From: Brachypodium distachyon
Taxonomy: Eukaryota; Streptophyta; Magnoliopsida; Poales; Poaceae
Length of the DNA: 64,000 nucleotides
Assembly (NCBI RefSeq): GCF_000005505.3
Contig: NC_016131.3
Location: 3,472,001 to 3,536,000 of the forward strand
Direction of reading: 5' to 3'
Every line of letters begins with the position of its first letter. The first letter of the stretch is position 1. The notes under the pieces were generated by a model. It ran no database searches. It saw only the letters and a list, made by a program, of their open reading frames with translations, and was not told the origin of the DNA. Of this stretch, positions 21,675 to 32,880 are shown piece by piece. A program made the position numbers and the translations under genes.

Positions 21675-24604
21675 TGGGCCGTGCTTGGATGTACGAGGAC
21701 AGGTTACGTGATGAGTGGATAGAGTGGCTGAAGACTTTTGTCGATGCCGGCGTGGAAGATATGCATAGGAAAGGGGGTGATAAGATGTGTTGTCCCTGTG
21801 TGAGATGTCGGAACAGCAAGCTGTACGAGGCAGAGGATGTGGAGATGCACTTGCTCATGCGGGGATTTATGTCAGGTTATTCAAGGTGGACTTCTCACGG
21901 GGAGGATGGCATTGAAGCCGATGGCGGCATTGAGATGGAAAACATGGAGTCTGACGACCAGCCTGGTGAAGAAGCATACCGTGGCCTGGATCCGGTACAG
22001 GACGTTCCAACCGGCAGGATGGTTGAAATGCTGGACGATCAGCATCTGCAGAATCAGTTGGATGACCCCGAGGATGAGAGGGTGTCCCGTAAGTTCGAGA
22101 AGCTGAGAGAGGATGCCGAGACACCGTTATATGAAAATGCTGGCATGGATAAGAGTGTGCTAGAAGTAAGGCTCAAGCTTTTGCGTATAAAGGCAAACTA
22201 CAACATCGTGGACTCGGGATTCAGGAAGATTCTGAGTTACCTACGTACGGTACTTCCTCCGGGCAACAAGTTGGCTAAGAGCACGTACGAGGTGAAGAAA
22301 GTTACATGCCCACTCGGGTTAGAGGTCATCAGATACCATGCTTGTCCGCTGGACTGCATCATATATAAGGGCGACTACAAAGACATGCACAGCTGTCCAG
22401 TATGCAAAACATCCCGATAAAGGAAGAAAGACCCCAATCCTGATGGCGGCGAGGAGGAAGAATTGAAGCGTGGTGTGGCGGCAAAGACGGTCTGGTATCT
22501 CTCGTGTGGCACCAGGCTGGAGCATTGGTTCCAGAACGAGAAGGAGGCCAGGTGGTTCATCTACCACGATGCGACTCAGGCGGATATCGATCCTGAGGGC
22601 ATGTACCGCAACGATGACGGAGTCCTCAGACACCCCGCAGATGCAGCTCAATGGAGGACTCTGGACGACGAATTCCCCGAGTTCGGCGCAGAGCCCAGGA
22701 ACATCAGGTTCGGGATGAGTACGGACAGGATCAATCCGTTCGGAAACTTGAGCAGCAAACACAGCACATAACCGGTGATCCTGTTCATATACAACCTCCC
22801 CCCGTGGCTTGTCATGAAGAGGAAGTACATCCACCTATCAATGCTCATACAGGGCCCTAAGCAGCCTGGAGCTAATCTGAACGTGTATCTGGAACTGTTG
22901 AAGGATGAGCTCAAGGAGCTTTGGGAGAAGGGTCGAAAGGTTTGGGACGCTCATAAGAAGTAGGAGTTCACCCTTCGAGCAGCTCTCCTGACATGTGTGC
23001 ATGACTACCCGGCGAACGGGAACTCATCGTGCTAGTCAACACATGGGTACAAAGCGTGCACAAAGTGCGGGGACGAGACAGATGGGTTGTTCCTGCCAGA
23101 ATCAAAAAAGATTGTGTACATGGGACACCGTAAGTGGCTGAAGATGAAGGACCCGTGGAGGGATGATAAGAAAAGCTTCAACGGGAGGGCAGAGAGGCGG
23201 CACAAACCGAGGGAGCTGACTGGACACGAAGTATACGAAATTGTCAGGGACCTCGAAGTCGTGGCCGAGAAAGCACAGCTGGCTGCAGGTCCAGATGGTG
23301 GCGGCCTTACGTACAAGAGGAGGTCCGTGTTCTGGGACCTGCCTTACTGGGGGTTCTTACAGAGCCGTCACACCATAGACGTCATGCATGTCGAGAAGAA
23401 CATGTGCGACAGCCTGTTGGGCTTGATGATGCACCACGCGGACAAGTCAAAAGATGGACCACGCGCACGGAAGGACCTGCAGTGGATGGGGATAAGGGAG
23501 AAGCTGTGGCCGATAGAGGAAGAGGCGCCGCAGGAAAACAAGGATGGTGAACGCACGATATATACGCGATGCAAACCTGCGTGTTACAGTCTGAGCAAAG
23601 CCGAGCTGCATAGAATGTGCGAGTGTCTCCATGGCATCAAAGTTCCATCGAACTACTCATCCAGCATCAAGAAACTCGTTGACATGAAGAGCCACAAGCT
23701 GGTTGGCATGAAGTCTCATGACTGCCACGTGATTCTCACGCAGCTACTTTCGGTTGCAATAAGAGGCTGCATGGAGCCATGGGTGAGAGAGACGGTCATG
23801 AAGCTCTATGACTTCTTCGACACGATCGGCCAGAAGTCCATCACGGTGGACCGTTGCCTGCAACTGAGGGACGCAATGATACAGATATTGTGCGAATGTG
23901 AGATGTTCTTTCCCCCAACGTTCTTCGACATTATGGTACATCTGATGGTCCACGTCGCCGATGAGATCTTGTTGTTAGGGCCATCGTTCCTGCACAACAT
24001 GTTTGGGCCCGAACGATACAACGGGGTGCTGAAGCGATATGTTCGTAACAGAGGGCGTCCCGAAGGAAGCATCATGGAAGGCTATCATGCAGAAGAGTGC
24101 GTTGAGTTCTGCACTGATTGGTTGGCGGACCGTAAACCCATAGGGGTCTCCGAATCACGACATAAGGGGAAGCTATAAGGTGAAGGTGGGCTTGGCCGGA
24201 AGGAGCTTGATGTGCATGCCCGCCAAAGAATGGACGACTTTATAAGAGCACACACAATGAACGTCAAAAGAATCTCGGCACTGCATGAACCATGGCAGTT
24301 TGCTTCCAAATGCAAACAAGTCTTCTTCGTAGAAGACCCGATAGCGAAAAACCGCGTAGTTGTGAGGAGAGGTAAAAGGAGCATTGTTGGGGTCGACGGA
24401 GTAACTTCACAACAAGACTATGAAGGTTTCCCCGATCCCACGACCAGGCAAGAAGAAGAGGTGGCAAGACGGACGATCCTGACAAGAAAGAAGTCAAAAT
24501 TAACCACACAAGATGGGGCCTACGCCAGAAGTAGCCACGATGAGGTCCAAACGTATAAGAGGAAAGAAAAGACAACAAAGAAGAAAGACAAGATTGTCCA
24601 ATAG
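21675..24604 (+). pseudogene. CACTA TNP2-type transposase, inactivated by stops
   Basis: One continuous frame with five in-frame stops (22418, 22769, 22961, about 23033, 24176) and no frameshift. The frame starts after a TTGTAG acceptor with MGRAWMY. The first part is the transposon-associated domain (RDEWIEWLKTFVDAGVED, CCPCVRCRN). The TNP2 core follows: DCIIYKGDYKDMHSCPVC, EPRNIRFGMSTDRINPFG, IDVMHVEKNMCDSLLG, MKSHDCHVILTQLL, FFPPTFFDIMVHLMVH and LHNMFGPERYNGVLKRYVRN. A basic Lys/Arg-rich tail ends at 24604. TNP2-like proteins cut and paste CACTA elements by recognising the terminal repeats. The stops make this copy non-autonomous, although the reading frame is otherwise preserved. Confidence 0.92.
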
Positions 24605-26103
24605 TTCAATATTTGTGTAATTTTTCAATGTAATTTGAATTCTAACGAGGTTCGAATCTTGTTCAAATTTGAAAACAAATGCCGTAAATTTGTTCGCTAT
24701 GCTCGTTGATGATTTTCAATGTAATTTCAATTCTAACGAGGTTCGAATCTTAACTTGTTCAAATTTGAAAACAAAATTTAAAATTTTTTTAAGCCCGCCC
24801 GGGTCAACTAGGCTGTTCGGGTTCGGGCCCAGCCAGGCGAACCCGGGAACTGCCTACTACCTACTAGGCCAGAAGAGCATGGGCCCACAGGGCTATAATC
24901 CGAGCCCACCAGTGCACACAGAGGGTACCGGGCTCACAGGCCAGGCGAACGGGAATAGAGGAGAGAGCGGCATTTGTTTTTATTCGGAATATGCAAAGGT
25001 AAGGGGAGGAAGCTATTTATGCTGGTCGCACCGCTCGTAAACTAGCGAGGTGGGACTAAACTCCCACCTCGCCTTGCGCGGCAGCCCGCAGAAGGGGAAC
25101 CAGTGGCGGTGATTACAGGCAAACCCGCCACCGGAAGCATCCACCAGTGGCGGTGATTTTGCTGAAAACCGCCACTGTTGTGTGTTATAGGCCTTGGGAT
25201 TTCTCAAATCTTCTCCAACTCACCAGTGGCGGTTATTTTCCTGAAATCCGCCACTGATAATTATTTCAGAATGCACTATTATAATCCTATTATATTCTCT
25301 GCGTTCCCAAAAAATATAGCAGTTGTACTTGTGGGTGTATAGTAATATTGTTTGTTCCAAATACTAGTTTTAGACATTAATTCATAATATTTCATACAAA
25401 TTTCTATGATTATGTGTGGCTTTGGTGCTAATTTAATTCCATAAAATTCAATTTTCATCAAAATGAGCTGAAACTTGGCATGGGAACACCTCTCAGTCCA
25501 ATGAATCCACATGGAAAAAATCAAGCCCAAAGTTGTTATAATGTTACCATTTGGATGTTGGCTTAGAAGGTATCAGAAATATCTACCTAGATGATCCCAA
25601 TATGTTATTCTTATGTGCTTCATTTGAAATTTTGACACCAAACTTCATATACAAGCATATTGTTGTGTGAGCAGCCTCCATGCCAAATATCAGTTCATTC
25701 TGAGCAATTTTGTAATTTATAACAACTTTTAACCATAGTAAACACTGCAAAAGCATAAATATTTAGTGAGACAAGAAATAATTATTATACACTTGAAAGT
25801 ATAGGTGGCATAATTTTCAGAGAGACACAGAATATAATAAGAATATAATACTAGAGCCAAGATAATAGGCAGTGGCGGGTATATGCAACACAACCGCCAC
25901 TGGTGCATCGAACAAGGATGTGGTTCAACTCACTCCTGTTCCAATTACCAATGGCGGGGTTTTCACACACCCGCCACTGGTGTGTCTCCAATGGCGGGTT
26001 TCCAGACCAGCAGCGCTCATGGCTGGAACCCTAGGCGAAGCCCTGCCGGATTCGAGCGCCGCCGCAGCCCTCCCTCGCCGAAACCCTAGCCGCCGCCACC
26101 AAC
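24605..26103. other. Internal CACTA region between the two genes
   Basis: Contains a GC-rich stretch (24790-25000), two clusters of the AGTGGCGG subterminal motif (25100-25260 and 25870-26000) and an AT-rich spacer between them. The block 25010-25060 repeats the AGCGAGGTGGGACTAAA sequence of the left end. No gene. Terminal-type repeats in the middle suggest that two element ends were joined here in the past. Confidence 0.6.
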
Positions 26104-29100
26104 ATGTCCGAGTCGCAGAAGGGCACGAGCGGGGGGTCGCAACGGACAACGAGGAGCGGGAAGCCCCTCGCCCCGCAGGCCCCCCCGTCAACCGCCGGAT
26201 CCGGCCGCCCCCGCCCCCGCCCCGGCCGCCCCAACCCCGTCCACGACCCCGACCGTCTCCATCGCCACGACCCCCGCTCCCGCCGACCCCACGGCCACCG
26301 ACCCCGCCACGACCGACGCCGCCACCACCATGCCTGCTGCCCCGACTCCTCCGCCGGCTGACGAAGCCCCTGTCCCGGTGAGTCAAATTAGGGTTCAATT
26401 AAGGTTAAATTAGGTTCAACTAGGGTTGAATTAGGTTCAATTAGGGTTAAATTACGTTAAATTAGGGTTAAATATTGTTGTTTATATTTAGTTAGGGTTT
26501 AAATATTGTTGTTTGTCTTTAGTTCTATAGTTAATTAGGGTTGAATCTTGCTGTTTTCTTAATTAGGGTTGAATCTTATTGTTTATGTTTAGTTAGGGTT
26601 TAAATATTGTTGTTTATGTTTAGTTCTATAGTTAGTTAGGGTTGAATCTTGCTGTTTTTTTTAATTAGGGTTGCTGTTTATGTTTAGTAGCCGTTTAAAT
26701 ATTGTTGTTTATGGTTAAGTATTGATGTTATTGCTATTTATGGTTTAATGATACGTGCATGTGATCCCGACCATCGTGTCGGTTGATATGAGGAATGTGG
26801 GCTCGGCCATCGTGCCGGGTCGTTCAGAAGGGTCCGGCCATCGTGCCGAGGGGGTATATGTGGGTGGGAGTTTTTTTTATGCAGGTATAACATTCGGGTA
26901 GACTCATTTGTTGTTTTACAGCAATTGTCATGCCGAAATTTTCTTGTTTTACAACATAGGTCATGCCGAATTACTTTTATAAGTGTTGGATAGGAAGCTT
27001 AGGCTCACGTTGAAGCGGGGGCATCTTCCTCGGGCTCGGAAATTGCCATGAGCAAGGAGCAGCTGTTCCTTGAAGGAGCCGAGGAGCAGATGCTCCTTCA
27101 AGGAGCAGCTAATGAGGAAGAAGCCGAGGGTGCGATGTCTCAGGCTACGGAGGCGACTACTCAGTCGAAGTCCAAGCGGGGGGCGAACAAGGTGCCGACG
27201 AAGTCGTGGGTCGTCACCAAGCTGAGCAAAGAAAACTTCCTGGAGGAACCGGTGGAGGCCGCAGAAAAATTCTCCAACACATGCAACGCCATCGTACGGG
27301 TACGCGCTCGGATCTATCAAAGATGGAGCGACGTCCCGGAAGCTGTGAAGCAGGACTGTTACGAGGCGGCATGGAAGCGGTTCGTGCCTGCCAATGATGA
27401 GATCAAGAGACGGTTGGAGTGGCGGATGCACCAAGTCATGAGGAAGGGCCAGAGCACGTGGCAGTATAACTACCGGAAGCTCATCGGCAAAGACTGGAAG
27501 ACAGAGGTGAACAAGCACTGAAAGGGGATCTTGGAGGAGGACTAGGAGAGGTTCAAGGAGTGGGTCGGCTCAGATGAATTCAAGGCCAGCCAAAAATGGT
27601 ACAAGGAGATTCGTGAGAAAAGGCCCTTCGACCACCGCCTCGGCAGTCGTGGACGCCTCGGAAAGGAGAAGGTGTGGGCGAAGGAGGACGCCGCATTGGA
27701 CCAAGCCGGTATACAGCCGAGGGTCCCAACTTTGCTTCGCGGTGAGCGCTCCAGCAAATGGATGCGGTCGTCCATGACCGCAAATCAGTGGGCGGGCCTG
27801 GAGCTTATGTCAGAGAAGCAAGAAGCTGCACTCGTAAGGCCTTGTCCTGACATCTTCTTTTATCGGTTGGGCTTCTTATACTCACATATAACATTAACAC
27901 CGAGCATGTTGTTTTTTGTATACAGGGTGCAATGGCAGAGTGGGAGTCGGATGGCTCCCACTCGTCTATCAACCAACAGTGGGATGATGCCATCAGCTAT
28001 GCTCTGCAACGAAATGAGCACGGGGGCCATATGCGAGGTGTCGGTTCCGGGCCCTTTCGCAGGCAGATGGCGAAAGAGCATGGTTCCCGCAAACACAGAA
28101 GGGCGTCCAGCAAAGAACAGAGCTCAGAGGACCTAGATGAGAAGATCCGGGTGTTGGTGAAGGAGGAGCTCAGGAAGCTGATGCGGCTTGCAAGGGACCA
28201 GCGTGACGTCGACAACTTCATCGATCACGGTGTTTTCCCGGAGGCGCCCATCCAACCAACCCCACCCGCATCAGATCCGTCCCTGCGAGGGAATAAGAGC
28301 ACCTCATGCTCCGGCACCGAGTGCCAGCTTGACCCGCTTGGGCCACCCGACCAGAACCTCACGGTAAGCGTCTTCGCCCGCTACGAAAAATTGAGAAATA
28401 CCACTATCATGCTCCAATCCATTAATGATGTTGCCATGTTTGTCATGCGCAGAAGGGCATCAAATGCCGGCTACACATGCCGACGGTGGGGAACCCTCTG
28501 GGCGCGCACGGGTTGCTGATGCCGCGTACGGCCGTGGTGCACCACGTGACCCTGCGAGACGACATAGTCAGGGTGCAAGTGGACTCCGTGCTCAGGGGCT
28601 TCGAGGATGAACCGGTCCCTTATCCTCCGCACAAAGAGGCGATGACCCTAAGGGATTGTGTCAACTCCTACCTCATCTGGCCTAGGAGGTTGGTGGTCTC
28701 CATCTCCCCCGCCTCGGTCCGTCTCCACCCGCCCGACGCATGACGTCTCCGTCGCCGCTTGGTGCCTCACCCGGTCCTTTCGACTACGAGCCCGCGGAAC
28801 GAGACTTCTCACCTGCGGTGGAGTGCAGCGACGACAATGCAGGCGAAAATCCTCCGTCGCCGCCCAAACCCAAAGCCCCGAAGCCATCCGCACCAAGACC
28901 CGTCCCTCGGAGAGCCGCAGCACAATCGGCCCCGTTGGCGAGCCGTCCAAGTGCCCCTGCTGGGATGCAGGTCCTTCAGAAACCGGACAGTTCCGATTTC
29001 CTGAGACGTAGGAAAAACAAAAGGGGGACATGCGGCAAGGCAAGCAAGGGCTCCTTCGAGGAGGCGAAAGAGTCGTCTTCTACAGGAAGACAACCAAAGA

Positions 29101-30282
29101 CCGCGCCGCAGATAGAAGGGATTTGTGAAGAGCGGCCAAACATTCTGAAGATGCCCACCCACCCCCGTGTTGGAGATAGATTGCCTGATGGGTCTTATTT
29201 CGTGGACAGGCGATTCTCCCAATTTTTGTTGTTCCACCCCGGACAACCGATGGTGACCCAGGATGACGTGTATCGCCTGCCATGGGAGATGCAAGAGCTC
29301 CATGATAAATACATGAATGTGGCATCATCAGGCGCAGAGCTCCAGAATCTGGAAATCAGGGTTCGAGTGCCAAAGCATTATCGCTTTTTCGACTCCAATA
29401 CGGGGGAAATCCAGAAGGAAAACGACGTTACCTTCGGCATTGACTTCCTCGACTTGTTTCACCTCTTCAACCGCAAGTGCCTCGACAATGCCATATTAAG
29501 ACTGTGGTGTGTACACTACACGAGAGAGGCCTATAGGGTGAAGCAATATGGGATGGCCGTCACCGACCCCCTACTCTTCAACGCCACTTTGCTTGGTCCA
29601 GACCCATTGTTGGCCGAAAGTAGAAGGTTGGCGATTGAATACCTCACTCAATTCATCTTGAAGCACAGAGACCGCCATTTCGTATTGATATTGTACCATC
29701 TATAATAAGTTGTTTTCAATTCGCGTGAATACATAAATCTTTTTCCGTCGGAAGACTTGCTTGTTATATTATTTGGCTAATACAATGTGCGTCTTTTTGT
29801 GAAACAACGGCCATTGGGTGACAATCGCCATCTGCCTCGATATGGGAGGGGTCACATATTTTGATCCACTAAGATGCAAGGGGAATGAACCACAACGCGA
29901 CTTTGGGCCCATCAAATATGTCATTGACTCAGCCTATCGTGACGCGGTGAAATGGTACGGGATGACTGGCTTCAGCCGCAGTCCTGACGCTCCCCTCAGG
30001 CACAATTTCAACTTCCCCTGCGAGCAACAGCCTCAAGGATCCGTCTACTGCGGTTACTACTGCGCGCACACTATTCAGCAGTTCATCAACGACTTCCAGC
30101 CGAAGGGAAAGAAGACCTTCGAAGAAGTGAGGAATTGGTTTCTGGCCAACGCCGAGTTAGGGCACAACTCTGAAATTCTCGTGTACGAGATCCAGAAGGA
30201 CATCGGCGAAATCCTCAACAAGGAGGTCCTCAAATCAAGCGGGGTTTACTACGGCGACGGGATTGTCGCCAAAAGTGGCTAA
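26104..30282 (+). pseudogene. CACTA second gene: transposase_24, DUF8039-like and Ulp1/C48 protease parts
   Basis: The first exon (26104-26380, MSESQKGTSGGSQRT, Pro-rich, one frame slip) ends at a GTGAGT donor. A long TTAGGGTT-rich intron follows. The second part from about 27048 encodes a plant transposase (Ptta/En/Spm) block (KSWVVTKLSKENFLEE, RIYQRWSDVPEAVKQDCYE). Its frame has stops at 27519 and 27543, then continues to an intron at 27834-27925. A further segment ends at a donor near 28361 (acceptor about 28452). Next is HHVTLRDDIVRVQVDSVLRG (DUF8039 type). The last part has the C48 protease signature: HWVTIAICLDMGGVTYFDPL with His and Asp, and SVYCGYYC with the Cys (29811-30282). No clean AG acceptor is seen before the His. 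Decayed gene. Confidence 0.8.
26381..26720 (+). repeat. TTAGGGTT-rich degenerate intron repeat
   Basis: Lies in the first long intron of the CACTA second gene. Short units of the type AATTAGGGTTGAA recur about every 12 bp at 26385-26480. A ~101-bp block starting GTTAGGGTTTAAATATTG is then repeated at 26491 and 26592. The motif resembles plant telomere/telobox sequence by chance or by constraint. It is not a telomeric tract. Confidence 0.6.
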
Positions 30283-30529
30283 ATTGTGTGGAATACTTTT
30301 ATTTGTGGCTCATTCTTTCAAACACTTTGTATACACATGCATGTGACTTGAATGTTTAACTCGTGTGAAACTTTGTAATATATTTGCTGCTATTTCTGTT
30401 TCTTTGGTGTTGTATATTGTGCTGCTGTTATTATCTATGCTGTGCTGTATTCCTGCTATTTCTGTGCTACAGGAATATTTATTTTTATAAATAACTCATT
30501 TATTTATTTTTCGGGAAAGAATAGTACCA

Positions 30530-30880
30530 GTGGCGGTTAAGAACCACCGCCACTGAACACATAGCAGTGGCGGTTAGGCAGGACTGCCACTGGAAAAAGT
30601 TCTAGTGGCGGTGGCCATAGACCGCCACTGGAAAATGTCCCGTGGCGGGTACTTCGCCCGCCACTGATGTACTCCACGCAATTTTCGGATGGTGTCGAAG
30701 GGATTTACAGTGGCGGTTTTAGGGTATTCGGTGGCGGGTATTTTACCCGCCAGTGTTGATCTCAGAGCGGTAGTGGCGGGTATTTTACCCGCCACCGGTG
30801 CCAAAATCTACAGTGACGCAGAGTTGGTTGCGGGCGTGATCACCGCCACCAACCCCATTTTTTGACCGCCACTGGAGGGG
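30530..30880. repeat. Right subterminal repeat cluster of the CACTA element
   Basis: Many copies of AGTGGCGG and its complement CCGCCACT in alternating orientation within 350 bp, ending about 15 bp before the terminal inverted repeat. It mirrors the cluster at the left end (20100-20960). These are the likely binding sites of the element's transposase. Confidence 0.85.
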
Positions 30881-30895
30881 TTTTCTGGAGTAGTG

Positions 30896-31298
30896 AAAGG
30901 TTCGGTTCGGTTCGGTTCAGCTAATTCAGTCGGTTCGCTAGATTTTCCCTTTAGCTCGTTGGTTCGTTTGCAGAGCCAACTCGTAATGCACACAGGCAGT
31001 GGCCTGAAGTAGAAAGAAACACTTAGCCAAAAAGAGATCACCCCGGGGTCTTCCCCCGCGAACTTGTAATCGGATGTTTTCTCTGTAATTCAAGCTTAGA
31101 CAAGCAGGACGTAGGGTTTTACACCTCCGGGTGGTCCGAACCTGGGAAAAACGTGCGTGCATGTGCTTGCATTGAATTCCACAGGTCACGTACGCCATCG
31201 GCCACACCGGCGATTGCCGGAGCGATCCCCGTCGCCCCTGCCGAACCTAAAAAGGGGGTGTCCGCACGCCCCCGGTGTCAAAGCCCCGTGCTACGACA
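30896..31298 (+). mobile_element. Ty3/gypsy LTR, right part (after CACTA), with PBS
   Basis: Resumes the LTR broken at 20065 and ends in CTACGACA at 31298. The LTR therefore has TGTCG...CGACA inverted ends and a total length of about 1.0 kb without the CACTA insert. A primer-binding-like sequence, TCGCGCGCCAGGTAGGGGGC, follows at 31301-31320 after a 2-bp spacer. Compared with the opposite LTR, the PBS has one change (TCGC for TGGC). Confidence 0.8.
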
Positions 31299-31877
31299 TC
31301 TCGCGCGCCAGGTAGGGGGCGCGTGAGGAGAGCTCGCCGGTGACTGCCGGCGGCAGTGTCTACATCGACGTCAGCCTCGTCTTCTTTGCCGATAGAGCCG
31401 GCCACCATGCCCCCCAAGTGGGCTGGTGACCCTCGGATTGACCCGCGTGAGGCCCCAGCGGCACACACGCGATCGCATGACACGCAACCCGCGTCGCGGG
31501 TTCTCCTGAACCCTCGCGAGTGCAGCAGTCGCAGCTGCCTCCTCCACCTCCTCGGCCGTCGGCAGACCACTGGCTGAGGGGGCCGGCGGCCCCCAGCGCC
31601 GGGCCAGCTGCGCGAGCGGGCATGGGGCCGCTCACACCAGCCAGCGAGTTGAATTGCGGGCCGAGGACGCGCAGCGTCAGCTGCGCCACGAGCATACCGC
31701 GTCGCGAGCAATGCCCGGGGGGTCACACCCTACGCACCTCGGTGCGTCCGGGTGTAGAGCGGAGGGCAGCTGTTCGGGAAACCGGCTGCCTCCCGCACGA
31801 ACCCCGGCGGAAGCCATCATCGCCGCGCGGGTCATGGTGCGGTACGAACCGTAGCAGGGCACACCGGCGCATGAGAC

Positions 31878-32819
31878 ATGGGGCGAGGAGTTGGACGCGC
31901 TCCTCGCGTTCGCCGCCCAACAGCCGCAAGGCGAGGGCGAGCGGGCAGGCTTCGGCCGCGGGCAGAACCCGAGCGTGGAGACGCGCCCCGCTCCTCACGA
32001 CAAGGGGAGAACCCTCCCCCACAGGGAGGCCAGGGAGACGGGGACCTGGAGGGGTCCTCGGACTCGTCACCTATTGTCACGCGGGGTGACGCGCGCGGCA
32101 TCCTGAATGCTTGCCAGCAAGAGGATCTACCCCAGCGCCTAGAGCGCCGACGTCGGTGTGAGGTAGAGCGCCCACGCCCGCAGGAGCAGGAGGATGCTCC
32201 CATAGGCCCTGAGGACGGCGGCACCGCGTTCACGCGCGAGTTGCGGCGGGTGACATGGCCCCGTAAGTTCGGAGGGCCTGCGCTCGGTACGTACGACGGG
32301 ACCGTGAATCCCAAGGATTTCCTCTTGACCTACACGTTGGGGATGCATGCCATCGGCCCCGACGACAAGGTCAGGGCCAACTGGTTCCCGATGGTCCTGA
32401 AAGGATCAGCGAGGACCTGGCTGCTCAACCTGCCCGCCGGGTCCATCGCCACTTGGGCGGACCTGCGCGAGCAGTTTGTGAGTGCGTTCCAGGGCAGCTA
32501 TAAGCGCCCGGGAGCCATGGCGGAGCTGCACACCATCGTGCAGAAGTCGGGAGAGACGTTGCGGAGCTTCGTCAACCGCTTCTCCAACCTCTCCTACTCT
32601 ATCCCAGAGGCGGAGGCAGCTGCCATCGTCAACTCCTTCGCCATCAACGTCTGTGACCCCAAGATGCGCGAGAAGCTGGGCACACATCGGATCCGGACGA
32701 CACATGATCTGTATGCCCTAGCGCACAAGTGCGCCATGGCCGAGGAAGGGCGCTTAGCGCCCGAGCTAGCAGCCAAGGCTGCCGCGAGCCCTGGCGAGCT
32801 CTGTCGGCGGAGAAGATGA
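31878..32819 (+). pseudogene. Ty3/gypsy gag fragment
   Basis: 313-codon open frame. Residues ~115-290 match the retrotransposon gag family: RVTWPRKFGGPALGTYDG, FLLTYTLGMHAIGPDDK, ARTWLLNLPAGSIATWADL, FVSAFQGSYKRPG, ETLRSFVNRFSNLSYSIPE and DPKMREKLGTHRIRT. Gag assembles the virus-like particle of the element. No zinc knuckle, protease, reverse transcriptase or integrase follows. At about 32793-32805 the sequence turns into the reverse complement of the element's own leader and PBS, and the frame ends in that junction. The N-terminal part upstream (31400-31877) is frame-broken. Confidence 0.85.
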
Positions 32820-32880
32820 GGCCGACGTCGATGTAGACACTGCCGCCGGCGGTCACCGGCGAGCTCTCCTCTCGCGCCCC

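Larger units (their letters stand above)
20066..30895 (+). mobile_element. CACTA (En/Spm) DNA transposon, 10.8 kb
   Basis: Both ends are intact: CACTACTACAGAAAACCCC at 20066 and the complementary GGGGTTTTCTGGAGTAGTG ending at 30895. The tetranucleotide AAAG flanks both sides (20062-20065, 30896-30899); 3 bp is the usual duplication for the superfamily. Subterminal regions (20100-20960 and 30530-30880) carry many copies of CCAGTGGCGG in both orientations, the presumed transposase-binding sites. Two genes lie inside: a TNP2-type transposase pseudogene (21675-24604) and a transposase_24/C48 protease gene remnant (26104-30282). Further clusters of the same subterminal motif sit in the middle (25100-25260, 25870-26000). 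It is inserted in a gypsy LTR. Confidence 0.95.

Noticed and set aside
21675..24604. Idea that all five transposase stops come from Gln codons by cytosine deamination
   Set aside because: As I recall the family, other residues such as Tyr and Trp are usual at some of these sites, so a single mutational cause is not supported.
25872..26398. Long Pro/Arg-rich and Gly-rich frames around 26 kb
   Set aside because: GC-rich first exon region of the CACTA second gene read in wrong frames.
31247..31860. Frames on both strands in the gypsy leader
   Set aside because: They lie in the GC-rich leader and broken gag N terminus; only the frame from 31878 has gag motifs.
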